35,630 bases of DNA, taken from contig JACKAL010000011.1 of NCBI GenBank assembly GCA_020635085.1, forward strand, positions 1 through 35,630. Direction: 5' to 3'. The notes under the pieces were generated by a model. That model saw nothing but the letters and a program-made list of their open reading frames with translations. It did no database searches and was not told the DNA's origin. How positions within the stretch are numbered: the first letter of the stretch is position 1; each line of letters starts with the position of its first letter. Made by a program: the position numbers and the translations under genes. This stretch comes from Pseudobdellovibrionaceae bacterium. GTDB lineage: Bacteria; Bdellovibrionota; Bdellovibrionia; Bdellovibrionales; JAGQZY01. Shown one piece after another: positions 8,321-16,640 of the stretch.

Positions 8321-9535
8321 TTACGGCACATGCTGTATAGAGGTTCTTGCAGCACAACTTTGCATTGCTGTTTTAAACTTATCAGAAGAGTTTTCAGCTA
8401 TTGCTTGCCAAACTTGCGGACTACAATCGGCTAAGTTCACAGATAGCGCAGGATGCCCGCCTTTACTCACCTGCACCCAGGTTCGTGTTCCTGTTTGATT
8501 ATTGAAATGATATTGTGCTTGTGAAATAGGGGTAACAGGATCGTGTTCTCCGCTAAAGTAATAAATAGGACTTTTTACCGGATAGCGTTTCGAATCAAAG
8601 GGGTGATCCATTTTTATATTGCGACATAAATTTTGATTCGAAATCACAATGTCTCCGCCTTTAAGATCAAAATCAAATTTAACATCGCGAACATCTGGGA
8701 CAAGCTCACGACATGTGATTTGAGTATAAATTTGAGTTCGACCAGCTGTTGGCGGAGCAATAAAATGTTGTATTAGAGATAATAGTTTTTCCTTGTCATT
8801 TGCAGATTTTTGAATCGCATTCAATCGCAGAAGCTGAGTGACAGCCGCATCATCCCCTTGAGGCAGGACTCCATAAATCAAGTTCGATGTGATCCATGCC
8901 GCCCACTCTTTAGAGCTCAACCCTAAGGGCAGAGGCTCTTGGATCAACATATGTTGTATATTAATTGGAAGTTGAGGTTTAATACGATTCCATACACTCA
9001 GATAACCTTTATAATACTCATCTGGTCCATAGGCATTGCCAATAACACCCTCGAGCACAACCGCCTGCGGCAAAACAGTTTTTTGTGATTCTGCCAAAGA
9101 GGCCACCATCGTGGCAACAACTGTTCCATACGAAATACCATGTAAAATGTATTTTTTTAGATGAAGATCGCGAACGACCGCAAGTATATCCTGGGCTAAG
9201 ATTTCAGACGTAAAATCCTCATCAGTTAGAGCTACATTTTCGTTACAACCAACCCCACGGGGATCTATTCTGACCAAACGAAAATCGTTGGGTAATGCAA
9301 TAAGCATATCCATTGATGTTTGCCCAGGACCACCTGGAACAAAGACTACGACATTTTCATTTTCTTCCGTGTTGATGTCATCTCTAACACTATAGCGGTA
9401 ACTAAATGTTTTTTTTCCCTTTGCATATGGTCTTTGAATTTGATGTACTACCTCACTATTACAATAGTTTGGTAGAGCATAACCGGGAGAAGTTATAATA
9501 AAAATAATTTGTGAAATTATTAATTTTATTTTCAT
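8321..9535 (-). CDS. Secreted alpha/beta hydrolase, S33 / TAP-like peptidase
   Basis: 404 residues from ATG at 9535. AAGGG lies at 9541-9545, which favours this ATG over the GTG two codons upstream. A signal peptide covers residues 1-20 (ending GYA). Oxyanion-hole motif VPGGPG is at 66-71, nucleophile elbow GISYG at 133-137 (Ser135), acid Asp332 in SGEHDP, and His361 in SKGGHP. The order and the VPGGPG motif place it with prolyl-aminopeptidase-like S33 enzymes carrying a TAP-like C-terminal region. These enzymes release N-terminal residues or short peptides. It is probably periplasmic or exported. Three cysteines in the mature part's second half could form disulfides. It is 35 bases downstream of the metallopeptidase gene, so co-transcription is likely. 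Substrate is unknown. Confidence 0.9.
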   Translation of the reverse strand: MKIKLIISQIIFIITSPGYALPNYCNSEVVHQIQRPYAKGKKTFSYRYSVRDDINTEENENVVVFVPGGPGQTSMDMLIALPNDFRLVRIDPRGVGCNENVALTDEDFTSEILAQDILAVVRDLHLKKYILHGISYGTVVATMVASLAESQKTVLPQAVVLEGVIGNAYGPDEYYKGYLSVWNRIKPQLPINIQHMLIQEPLPLGLSSKEWAAWITSNLIYGVLPQGDDAAVTQLLRLNAIQKSANDKEKLLSLIQHFIAPPTAGRTQIYTQITCRELVPDVRDVKFDFDLKGGDIVISNQNLCRNIKMDHPFDSKRYPVKSPIYYFSGEHDPVTPISQAQYHFNNQTGTRTWVQVSKGGHPALSVNLADCSPQVWQAIAENSSDKFKTAMQSCAARTSIQHVP

Positions 9536-9570
9536 GTGCACCCTTATCTATAAATAATTTTTCAACAATA

Positions 9571-10365
9571 CTACTTCGCTTTTGATTGGTACCAACAGGC
9601 AGGCCGTTGCCCGACTATTTGTGTACAATCTGATTTTTTATCCATCACAAAATCCCATTGTTTTTCGTGAGGGTCAGGACACAAAGTTCGTGCGCGAAGC
9701 GTGTCCATACGACATTGTCTCGATGGATACATATCAATAATTGTTTGCGGAACCACCTCTGGATCATGCCCACGAATATCAACTTGAAAATCGGCAACGA
9801 GGGTTAAAAAATTTTTTGCCGCAAGAAGCGAACGAACGCAATGGTCTTGCATAGCGGCTACGGTAAAACCATGCTCTGTACACACCTTATAAGCTTGCTG
9901 ATAATCTGTGGAGTGCACATCATATTCTGAATTATTGAGAATAGTTACTTTGGCGAACCAATCTTTAAGACATGATGGTGCATAATAATCCGCCTCCCCT
10001 TCAGAGCTTGTGAGTGATTTACCATCTTCAGCCATTGGCCCTGGCCAATCCATGGGTATGTTTCGTCGAGGCGCACCTCCAAACAAATGTCCCAATTCAT
10101 GACAAATCGTCAATCGTAAGCCATCCTTGCTCATTCGAGGGGAGTTTAAAAGGGCTCGACTTAAAGTAACCTGCTTTTGTTGCTTTTCGCCGACTATGTC
10201 GGCTGATGCAACCACTAGGGGATCTTTTTCGTCGACAACAAACTCTGCTGATGGGTAAAGTTTTTTAGCTTGCTGAATAAGCGTACGTGCATCTTGCTCG
10301 GAAATTCCAGCTATTGCAATAAAGGGAACGAAAATAATTATGAGCTGGACTAGCAGACGTTTCAT
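9571..10365 (-). CDS. Secreted HExxH metallopeptidase-like protein
   Basis: 264 residues from ATG at 10365, with GAGG five to six bases upstream. A signal peptide is at residues 1-19 (FVPFIAIAG region). The motif HELGH at 89-93 is followed 28 residues later by SEGEADYYA (121-129), giving the third ligand (E122 or E124) and the downstream Asp. This arrangement is that of gluzincin-type zinc peptidases that use an EGEAD-like second motif. The C-terminal half contains seven cysteines, so it may be disulfide-stabilised. Predicted action is in the periplasm or outside the cell; no substrate can be named. The gene lies 14 bases after 10380-10955 and just before the S33 hydrolase, so the two peptidases are probably co-expressed. 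Confidence 0.83.
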   Translation of the reverse strand: MKRLLVQLIIIFVPFIAIAGISEQDARTLIQQAKKLYPSAEFVVDEKDPLVVASADIVGEKQQKQVTLSRALLNSPRMSKDGLRLTICHELGHLFGGAPRRNIPMDWPGPMAEDGKSLTSSEGEADYYAPSCLKDWFAKVTILNNSEYDVHSTDYQQAYKVCTEHGFTVAAMQDHCVRSLLAAKNFLTLVADFQVDIRGHDPEVVPQTIIDMYPSRQCRMDTLRARTLCPDPHEKQWDFVMDKKSDCTQIVGQRPACWYQSKAK

Positions 10366-10379
10366 TATAACCTCATTTT

Positions 10380-10955
10380 TTATCGCACAGTAGTTCGTAC
10401 TTCTTCTTGATCCACGGGACGAAGTGAATTGTCTAAGTAATAACGATCAACAAAAACATTCTGTCCCTTCTCCTTACGACTCACCACCAAGTCTCTATTT
10501 AAATCATCAACGGAGCTCGCATTGGCGGAAGTCACAAGATGATTAAAGAATTTCGCTAAAACACCTTTTTTCACAAAGGGTGCTCGTCCATTATATATAA
10601 GCTCGAAACGTTCATTGCTTGTATAATGAGAAGCCATCATTTCTTTTATTTTTTTAACATCTTCTAAGACTTGAGGATGCTGTTTAAAAAACACTTTGTT
10701 ATCAGCAAACTCACAATTTTGTTTTCCATCACCAGTATTTTGCAAAATTTTAATATCTGAATCGACTAAATCAAATGTAACTGAAAAATAAGTATTACGT
10801 CTGTGACCGAGACAACGGAAACTTAACTCGCTCGATCTCTGCCCCGCACGCAAAACCATATCTACGATCACTAATCCCAACCCCGTGCTCTCCTCTTCGG
10901 CAGCAACTGTGGTACTAAATGAGAGTAGCAATAAAAAACATACTGTTCGCAACAT
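10380..10955 (-). CDS. Secreted protein of unknown function
   Basis: 191 residues. I chose ATG at 10955 because GAGG lies five bases upstream and a clean signal peptide follows (MLRTVCFLLLLSFSTTVAAEE). An in-frame extension to 11102 has no Shine-Dalgarno and would bury the signal peptide. Two cysteines (in FRCLGHRR and QNCEFADNK) may form a disulfide. The rest mixes beta-strand and charged helical segments (VLEDVKKIKEMMASH). I recognise no family. It is the first gene of a run leading to a metallopeptidase and an S33 hydrolase, so it could be their partner, inhibitor or substrate-binding factor; that is only inference from position. Confidence 0.72.
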   Translation of the reverse strand: MLRTVCFLLLLSFSTTVAAEEESTGLGLVIVDMVLRAGQRSSELSFRCLGHRRNTYFSVTFDLVDSDIKILQNTGDGKQNCEFADNKVFFKQHPQVLEDVKKIKEMMASHYTSNERFELIYNGRAPFVKKGVLAKFFNHLVTSANASSVDDLNRDLVVSRKEKGQNVFVDRYYLDNSLRPVDQEEVRTTVR

Positions 10956-11302
10956 ACGCACCTCGCTTGCCCATAGAGCGATTTCTATGCCATACTGAAG
11001 TGCGATTAATAGCCAGAAAATCCAATGATTTTGCAATGTTTGGCATTCTCTACATCTCTGGTGCCCATTTTTGTCCTTCGAAAAAATAATGTTTCTGCGC
11101 ATTTCCTCAAATTAAACGATACCGAAAATGACAGCTGAGGCAGTCCAGAATGGAGAAGTTGTTTAGTGATACGAGATATCTTATTTTTTTTACAAAACAA
11201 AAAACCCCGGAGATTTTTGCCCCCGGGGCCCCTGCAACCGCTTCCATGTTGTATTCTAGATGCCATCCTGGCTGATATATCAAAGCTGCTGTTCAAGCTG
11301 TG
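10956..11302. other. 347-base gap: porin terminator plus upstream region of the hydrolase run
   Basis: The segment at 11190-11231 holds the intrinsic terminator of the porin-like gene. The remaining 230 bases upstream of the gene at 10955 should hold its promoter, but I see no convincing -35/-10 pair on the minus strand. The open frame at 11006-11296 has Met/Arg/Phe-rich content and no signal or Shine-Dalgarno, and I do not treat it as a gene. Confidence 0.6.
11190..11231 (-). terminator. Intrinsic terminator of the porin-like gene
   Basis: Read on the minus strand, CCCCGG and CCGGGG form a 6-bp all-GC stem (outer arm near 11221-11226, inner arm near 11205-11210), followed by TTTTTTGTTTTG. 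It sits about 75 bases after the stop of the porin-like gene. Confidence 0.82.
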
Positions 11303-12721
11303 TTAAAATGTGATAGCGGCTTTAGTCTCTAAACCATAGGCAGTCTGCTTGTTGTATAAACCACCGGCTGCAAATGCAGCACCAGGCGATAAAATTCCTA
11401 TACGGTTTATCCATTGGACATTGTCATAGGGTTTATAATTTAACGAGATATCCACCTCGAAACCCACAGACTTATCCACATTGACTCCCACTAAAGGATC
11501 ACTAGTAAGACGGGCATATGTCAACCCTAAATCTGTATCGAACTTACCGGACCATTTGTATTTCACTTTTGGAGCAAAATACATCACGTTACTAATCGCC
11601 TCCTCATCCACGCGCGAAGAGGGTAAATCTTGAATGTTTTGATAATTGGTTTTACGAATACCTGCTGTTCGAAACAAATCGTACTGACCGAGGGGTTGGT
11701 TGAATAATAAAAAGGCAACATCGTAATTGCGATCAAAAATAAATCCTTCGTACACATTAGGAGTAGAAGGATCGTCACCACTAGCAATACCCGCTTTTAA
11801 ATTAAAGTTCCAATTGGCCTCTTTAGGTACCCAATCTAATTCCATCGCAACACCGTAGCCATCGAGACTAACCGCCCCTGCGGATGAGGAAACAGATGTT
11901 GTACCTTTTTGTGTAGCAGCTTCTAAGCCAAATTTAAGGGAATCGGTAATCCAGCGCGAGAAAAATAAATTCCAATACTCACCCTTAAACCGTCCCTGTC
12001 CTTGTGGAGAAATGGTGTTATCACCAAAGACAGGAGTTCCTGGTGCTGTATTGCCAAATTTAGCAGCATGGCGCATACGATACATAAGACCCAACTTTAA
12101 CTCAGAATCAGGATTCTCGTATTGTAGGTGAACCATGTAGTCATTGATATCATCTTCAAAACCGATGTCGTTCTCCGCTACTTTGGCAAACATGGGGGTT
12201 ACAGATATGTTACCCGTAACGAATTTATACGCAACCAAATCGCGGTTATCAAACCAGTGATCAAAGGCTTTCGCTCCCGAATTGTAGCTCATGCCGAGAC
12301 CAAAGTGTAATGGTGCTCGTCCCACAGTTAAAAGACCGAACTCATGTGCATAGGTCAGATAGAGATTGTTTACCGCAATAAAATCAGATTTTTGTCGATC
12401 ACTCAAAATGTCATTCGTATCGCCATTTTGCGCTTGGGTAGAATCGCCGACACCTGAACCAAAAAATTGTCCCACTTGTGAATTGGGGTACTGATTGGAA
12501 TTTAAAATATCAAAACGCCCATAAATAGTTAACCCATCGTAAGCGGTAATCTTAGGGTTTAAAACCAAATGATGAAGAATATAATTTTTATTACGTTTAA
12601 CCTCGTTGAGTTCCGAGTTTTTCACTCGAACACCTTCGATACGATAGGTACCATTCCACTCGATATCAGCAGATGCTGATAAACTCATAAAAAAAACATA
12701 AAGAAAAGTTATTTTCTTCAC
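11303..12721 (-). CDS. Porin-like outer-membrane beta-barrel protein
   Basis: 472 residues. The start is GTG at 12719-12721, because GGAGG (12727-12731) lies exactly five bases upstream and the product then begins VKKITFLYVFFMSLSASA, a clean signal peptide. An in-frame GTG four codons earlier overlaps the Shine-Dalgarno. The mature protein is a series of amphipathic strands with aromatic girdles (DGLTIYGRFDIL, HLQYENPDSELKLGLMYRMR, WNLFFSRWITDSLKFGLEAA, YKWSGKFDTDLGLTYARL) and ends in AAITF. A C-terminal Phe is the usual BAM recognition feature of outer-membrane barrels. The length fits a 16-20-strand porin; the substrate is unknown. A terminator follows at 11190-11231. It lies 33 bases after the DUF507 pair, so shared transcription is possible. 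Confidence 0.85.
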   Translation of the reverse strand: MKKITFLYVFFMSLSASADIEWNGTYRIEGVRVKNSELNEVKRNKNYILHHLVLNPKITAYDGLTIYGRFDILNSNQYPNSQVGQFFGSGVGDSTQAQNGDTNDILSDRQKSDFIAVNNLYLTYAHEFGLLTVGRAPLHFGLGMSYNSGAKAFDHWFDNRDLVAYKFVTGNISVTPMFAKVAENDIGFEDDINDYMVHLQYENPDSELKLGLMYRMRHAAKFGNTAPGTPVFGDNTISPQGQGRFKGEYWNLFFSRWITDSLKFGLEAATQKGTTSVSSSAGAVSLDGYGVAMELDWVPKEANWNFNLKAGIASGDDPSTPNVYEGFIFDRNYDVAFLLFNQPLGQYDLFRTAGIRKTNYQNIQDLPSSRVDEEAISNVMYFAPKVKYKWSGKFDTDLGLTYARLTSDPLVGVNVDKSVGFEVDISLNYKPYDNVQWINRIGILSPGAAFAAGGLYNKQTAYGLETKAAITF

Positions 12722-12726
12722 TTCGT

Positions 12727-12731
12727 CCTCC
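12727..12731 (-). promoter_or_regulatory. Shine-Dalgarno that fixes the porin start
   Basis: GGAGG on the minus strand, five bases before GTG at 12721. It excludes the upstream in-frame GTG at 12733. Confidence 0.8.
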
Positions 12732-12754
12732 ACTTTATGGCTGTAATGTAGCTC

Positions 12755-13036
12755 TTAACGATAACCTTTGCGAAGCATTTCTTCTTGTAGATATTTTTTG
12801 TATAGAATAGTCCACTCGGACGATCCTTCCACTACGCCTCTTTTTAGGTTCTGAATTTTTTCGCGCACAGACTGATCGATGTCACCCTGTTCTTCGACCC
12901 AATGGGAGATAATCATGCGTGCTTGGCGGACGATGGTATCCTCGTGCTCTTCGTCAAAATCGATCAGCTCATCGCCCCACAGGCCATCAATCACAGTTCT
13001 TGCTAAATGGACTTGACGTTCTTCACTGATAATCAC
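12755..13036 (-). CDS. DUF507 family protein (second of a pair)
   Basis: 93 residues starting at GTG (13034-13036), which overlaps the TGA of the preceding DUF507 gene (GTGA), with an AAAGGA Shine-Dalgarno about eight bases upstream. The sequence begins IISEERQVHLARTVIDGL and ends YKKYLQEEMLRKGYR. It is a short, highly charged all-helical protein, as in the DUF507 family. DUF507 is an uncharacterised cytoplasmic family; in some bacteria one longer protein holds two such halves. The overlap with its homologue argues for translational coupling and probably a heteromeric pair. Function unknown. Confidence 0.82.
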   Translation of the reverse strand: MIISEERQVHLARTVIDGLWGDELIDFDEEHEDTIVRQARMIISHWVEEQGDIDQSVREKIQNLKRGVVEGSSEWTILYKKYLQEEMLRKGYR

Positions 13037-13311
13037 AGTACCATCCTTTTTTCATCGGCCATTTTCTTTTTCATCATTTTGAACATTTTATGACGATCAA
13101 AGCCCTCGGTTCCTTGTGCTTCTAATTTATCTAGCGCTTTGTTCACTTCGTCTTCTAAAACTTTTTCGTCTTGATAATCTTCGCCAATCAGCTCAATGGC
13201 GCGCTGGATGGCCTTATCTTTTCCTTCACGGAAAGAAACGATGTTTTTTTCGGCCATTTCGTTAATAAGTTTTTTGGCAAGACTCTCTATTTGAAACGCA
13301 TTTAATCGCAT
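13033..13311 (-). CDS. DUF507 family protein (first of a pair)
   Basis: 92 residues from ATG at 13311 (RLNAFQIESLAKKLINEM at the start), which matches the usual DUF507 beginning. The frame extends upstream to 13410, but that part overlaps the divergent PBP gene and its leader. No strong Shine-Dalgarno is visible. The C-terminus is Lys/Met-rich (HKMFKMMKKKMADEKRM). It is charged and helical with no signal peptide, so cytoplasmic. Its TGA overlaps the GTG of the second DUF507 gene. The 40-base gap to the divergent PBP start must hold both start regions, so the two transcription units may be linked. Confidence 0.82.
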   Translation of the reverse strand: MRLNAFQIESLAKKLINEMAEKNIVSFREGKDKAIQRAIELIGEDYQDEKVLEDEVNKALDKLEAQGTEGFDRHKMFKMMKKKMADEKRMVL

Positions 13312-13351
13312 GGTTTGACTAAACGCATAGTCGCGCATAAAGTCAAGCGGC

Positions 13352-15607
13352 ATGACGAGAACAAAACTGATTTTGATCACTCTGTCGATCTTGGTGACGC
13401 TTCCTATCATTTACATCGCTATTTGGGTGGCTATCGTTGACGTAGAAATTCGCGAAAAATTTGGAGCGCAAGGGCTTGTTCATCCCACCACATACTATTC
13501 AGCAGCTCCGCGTTTGACTCCTGGAGATACCTTTAACGAAAAACGCTGGGTACAAGTGCTCGAAGAGCAGGATTATCGTAAAAAAGAATGGGGCTCCATT
13601 CTGCGCCGCTCAGATTATGCGCAAGCCACTGGCACAGAATGCACAAAAATTTATGAAAAAGCCCTTAAGTGTTTTGCGTTTTATCATCATGTTGATAAAA
13701 AAATATACTTGATTGCCACCGATGAGTTGGATTCTGTGCTACTCCTTTTAGCAACAGATCCTGAAACCAACCAATCATCGCCAACTGAAAGCGTCGAGTT
13801 GTTTTCACAAATACTCGCCCAATATTTAGGCGATGCTCCCATCATTCAAAGACGCCTACCATTAAACCACATCCCCTTGAGTTGTTTGGATGCACCTTTG
13901 GCTATTGAAGACCCGGACTTCCTGCACCACCAAGGTGTTTCGTTTCGCGGACTGGCCCGTGCTATTTTTGTAAACCTTAAAAGTTTGCGCTTGTCTCAGG
14001 GTGGAAGCACGATCACCCAACAGTTGGTTAAAAATTATTTTTTAAATTCCGAGCGTACTTTTAGCCGCAAAATCAAAGAAATGCTCATGGCCTTTGTGGT
14101 GGAGGCCCGCATTCCCAAAGACCAAATTCTGGAAACATATCTCAATATTATTTACCTGGGCCAACAAGGCAGTTACCAAGTACGTGGTGTGGGAGCGGCG
14201 GCTAAATTTTATTTTGCTAAACCTGCCGAACACTTAGATTTAGCCGAATGTGCTCTGTTAGGAGCTGTCATCAATAGCCCTGGACGCTACAATCCTTTTG
14301 CTCACCCCGAAAGGGCTCTGGCTCGCCGAGAAAAAGTTTTAAAAAATATGCTCGAGCAAAATCGTATTCTCGAAAATGATTTTAAAAAAGCTATGGCCGC
14401 ACCTCTCCCCAAAAAATCCACTATCGAGATAAAAGAAACCGCACCGTATTTTATCGAAGGCGCCAAGCGTGAGCTTGCTAAAAATGGTTTTTCTGATCTT
14501 ACCGGTTACAGCATTTACACAACCATGAACCCTTGGCACCAAGAGGCGGCGCAAAGATCTGTGCAAACACAGCTGAATGAGCTTGAAGCAACGTCCGAAT
14601 ATCATAAGAAAAATAAAGCTCACTCCTTGCAAGGTATTCTCCTTGCAAATAATCCCAAGACGGGAGAAGTTCTCGCCGTCGTCGGCGGACGCGATCATCG
14701 TAAGTCGCAATTTAATCGCGTCTTCGATAGCGCACGACAAGTGGGCTCAGTTTTTAAACCCATTGTTTATCTAACCGCTTTTATGGAGAACAAAGACTTC
14801 TCTCCGCTGACTCAAATTGAAAACACTCCATTAACTCACACATATGGAAAACAATCCTGGTCACCGCATAATTATGACAACACAACATCTGATAAAGTTC
14901 CGGCGTTTTATGCATTGAAAGAATCGTTAAATATCCCCACGGCTCGTCTCGCCTTACAAGTGGGACTACCTGCCGTTATTGATGTGGCCCATCGCCTCGG
15001 TGTGGAGTCCAAGCTGCAAGAATACCCTTCTGTTTCTTTAGGCGCTTTTGAAATGAAACCCCTGGAAGTGCTCACTGTTTACAATACCTTCGCTCGCTTT
15101 GGTGAAAAGCCCGATCTCTATATGGTACGTCGTCTAGAAAATAGCGAGGGCCAATCGCTTTACCAACATCATCCGCCAGATTGGAAAGATCAAGTGGGAA
15201 CCAAAGAAGATTTTATTCTCCTCGATAGTATCTTAGCGGACGTTATGAACACAGGAACTGGTCGCGGTGCACGCAGTGTGGGGTTTCAAGGTGAATGCGC
15301 CGGTAAAACAGGAACGACCTCAGATTACAAAGATGCTTGGTTTGCAGGATTTACCGCCAATCAAGTTGCGGTTGTATGGGTGGGCTACGACGACAACACA
15401 CCGTTAAAACTTTCCGGCTCTTCTGGTGCCCTACCAATATGGGCTCACTACATGACAAGCGTTTACAAAAACACGATCGTGCCTCCACTGCCCTGGCCCG
15501 TCGATATGAACGTAGAAAATATTGAAGTCTCCACACGGGAGCTTATCGAAGCCGGCGTGCCCGAGGACAAGGCAACCAACACGCGTATTTATATTCGCAA
15601 GAATTAA
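13352..15607 (+). CDS. Class A penicillin-binding protein, PBP1b-like
   Basis: 751 residues. One N-terminal membrane anchor (about 5-28) is followed by a PBP1b-type regulatory region (about 40-160, YYSAAPRLTPGDTFNEKRW). The glycosyltransferase GT51 domain has EDPDF at 186-190 (catalytic Glu186), GGSTITQQL at 217-225, and RKIKEMLMAFVVEARIPKDQ at 239-258. The transpeptidase domain has SVFK at 466-469 (Ser466), SLN at 525-527 and KTGT at 652-655. All catalytic motifs are intact. It polymerises glycan strands and cross-links peptides on the periplasmic face of the inner membrane. The start ATG has only a weak Shine-Dalgarno. The gene is divergent from the DUF507 pair. mrcB is the E. coli counterpart; orthology is inferred from domain layout. 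Confidence 0.93.
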   Translation: MTRTKLILITLSILVTLPIIYIAIWVAIVDVEIREKFGAQGLVHPTTYYSAAPRLTPGDTFNEKRWVQVLEEQDYRKKEWGSILRRSDYAQATGTECTKIYEKALKCFAFYHHVDKKIYLIATDELDSVLLLLATDPETNQSSPTESVELFSQILAQYLGDAPIIQRRLPLNHIPLSCLDAPLAIEDPDFLHHQGVSFRGLARAIFVNLKSLRLSQGGSTITQQLVKNYFLNSERTFSRKIKEMLMAFVVEARIPKDQILETYLNIIYLGQQGSYQVRGVGAAAKFYFAKPAEHLDLAECALLGAVINSPGRYNPFAHPERALARREKVLKNMLEQNRILENDFKKAMAAPLPKKSTIEIKETAPYFIEGAKRELAKNGFSDLTGYSIYTTMNPWHQEAAQRSVQTQLNELEATSEYHKKNKAHSLQGILLANNPKTGEVLAVVGGRDHRKSQFNRVFDSARQVGSVFKPIVYLTAFMENKDFSPLTQIENTPLTHTYGKQSWSPHNYDNTTSDKVPAFYALKESLNIPTARLALQVGLPAVIDVAHRLGVESKLQEYPSVSLGAFEMKPLEVLTVYNTFARFGEKPDLYMVRRLENSEGQSLYQHHPPDWKDQVGTKEDFILLDSILADVMNTGTGRGARSVGFQGECAGKTGTTSDYKDAWFAGFTANQVAVVWVGYDDNTPLKLSGSSGALPIWAHYMTSVYKNTIVPPLPWPVDMNVENIEVSTRELIEAGVPEDKATNTRIYIRKN

Positions 15608-15644
15608 GTAATCTACTCATTTTTATATTTTTGCTCATAAATAA

Positions 15645-15683
15645 AGCATCACGGGATTACATTTTAAGATGCTCTTTTCTTTC
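15645..15683 (+). terminator. Possible terminator after the PBP gene
   Basis: AGCATC (15645-15650) pairs with GATGCT (15668-15673) across a 17-base loop, followed by CTTTTCTTT. The stem is only 6 bp and the loop is long, so this is tentative. Confidence 0.35.
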
Positions 15684-15805
15684 CCTAAGATACATCTTAT
15701 GAGCAGTACAGATTCGTTTAAAAAAATGTAATTCGCAGTGAGTTAGTACTTGCCCCTAAGTTCTAGTTGCAAACTCTTTACGCTTTCATTAAACAGCTAG
15801 TTCCT

Positions 15806-16390
15806 ATGTCTTTTTTTGCGCCGCAAGCTTATACAAAAGAAACTCTCGCCAAAGCCTTTGAGTGGTTGCACCATCAACCGTCAAGTGTCAAGCAAGCTGC
15901 CTCTTCACCTGATTTGTTGGTGAGTATTTATCTTCAAGCTCAGCGCCAAGGCATACAAAAAATCGATGCGGATGCCCCGGTAAGTAGCAAAAAATTTATC
16001 GATGATTTAAAAGCCCTCTCGCGCGACTTCGCTCAATTCGATGAGGTACCTCCTGCCGTAGATGGAAAATATCAACTTCCAACACCACAACCTATGATGC
16101 CAGCTACAGCACCAACAATGGCGCCATCCATAAAACCACCTGTTGCTGAAACACTCACACCACGAGCCCCTACTCCTCCGCCTACCGTGGCAGCACCAAT
16201 CCACGCGACTTCAGAAAAAGTCTCGCCGCGCCCAGCACCTCCAACAGACGGATTCTTTTCGTTGGATGAAAAATCTTTGAGCATGATTCGCAAAGTACAA
16301 GAACGCTTTAATTTAAGCTCTCCACAAGAAGCTCTGCGCATGACGATAGTCCTTGGTATGGAACAAATCGCCCGATGGAGCGAAAAATAA
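15806..16390 (+). CDS. Unknown protein with Pro-rich linker
   Basis: 194 residues from ATG at 15806. A TTG at 15767 in the same frame is possible; neither has a clear Shine-Dalgarno. Three parts are visible: a helical N-terminus (about 5-85, KETLAKAFEWLHHQPSSVKQ), a Pro/Ala/Thr-rich linker (about 90-150, with PTPPPTVAAPIHA), and a conserved-looking C-terminal helical segment (FFSLDEKSLSMIRKVQERFN followed by LSSPQEALRMTIVLGMEQI). The C-terminal segment vaguely resembles a ribbon-helix-helix-type helix pair, but I would not assign it. There is no signal peptide. It stands between the PBP gene and the palindrome before ileS. Function unknown. Confidence 0.7.
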   Translation: MSFFAPQAYTKETLAKAFEWLHHQPSSVKQAASSPDLLVSIYLQAQRQGIQKIDADAPVSSKKFIDDLKALSRDFAQFDEVPPAVDGKYQLPTPQPMMPATAPTMAPSIKPPVAETLTPRAPTPPPTVAAPIHATSEKVSPRPAPPTDGFFSLDEKSLSMIRKVQERFNLSSPQEALRMTIVLGMEQIARWSEK

Positions 16391-16410
16391 TATCCTCCTG
16401 CACTTTCATA

Positions 16411-16521
16411 GCGCTATTTTGTAAACCCCTTCAAAAAGCTCAGACAGTCCTCGCACGGCTACATGCTCGCATGTAGCCGTTGCTGCGGAACTCGTTTTTG
16501 AAGGGGTTTACAAAATAGCGC
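16411..16521. repeat. Nested palindromic element, 27-bp perfect arms around an inner hairpin
   Basis: The outer arms 16411-16437 (gcgctatttt...tcaaaaa) and 16495-16521 are exact reverse complements over 27 bp. Inside them, CGGCTACATG (16456-16465) and CATGTAGCCG (16470-16479) form a 10-bp hairpin with a CTCG loop. The two unpaired strips between outer and inner stems (gctcagacagtcctcgca and ttgctgcggaactcg) are not complementary to each other. The whole unit is 111 bp and fills the gap between 16390 and the ileS promoter. No T-run follows, so it is not a classical terminator. Its size and layout fit a miniature palindromic mobile element or REP pair. Confidence 0.88.
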
Positions 16522-16585
16522 CACTCAAGTGAATCAGCAGGAGTCTATCGTAAACGCGAAGAGACCTCCTCACCCTGCCTGCGGC

Positions 16586-16614
16586 TTGACCAAAACCAGT
16601 GAAACGCCTAAATT
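16586..16614 (+). promoter_or_regulatory. Sigma-70-type promoter for ileS-lspA-lgt
   Basis: TTGACC at 16586-16591, a 17-base spacer, then TAAATT at 16609-16614. Transcription would begin near 16621, leaving a 12-base leader before the Shine-Dalgarno at 16633. This excludes the in-frame GTG at 16599 as the ileS start. Confidence 0.6.
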
Positions 16615-16632
16615 CAGTAGACGTTTATCTAC

Positions 16633-16638
16633 AAGGAG
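16633..16638 (+). promoter_or_regulatory. ileS: Shine-Dalgarno deciding the ileS start
   Basis: AAGGAG lies two bases before ATG 16641 and five bases before GTG 16644. The spacing favours GTG 16644; the codon favours ATG 16641. Either start aligns with the known N-terminus of bacterial IleRS. Confidence 0.65.
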
Positions 16639-16640
16639 CA

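Noticed and set aside
11006..11296. 96-codon open frame on the minus strand
   Set aside because: It contains the porin terminator hairpin and has no Shine-Dalgarno or recognisable protein features.
16599..16640. GTG at 16599 as ileS start
   Set aside because: It overlaps the predicted -35/-10 elements and has no Shine-Dalgarno; the N-terminus known for IleRS aligns from 16641 or 16644.
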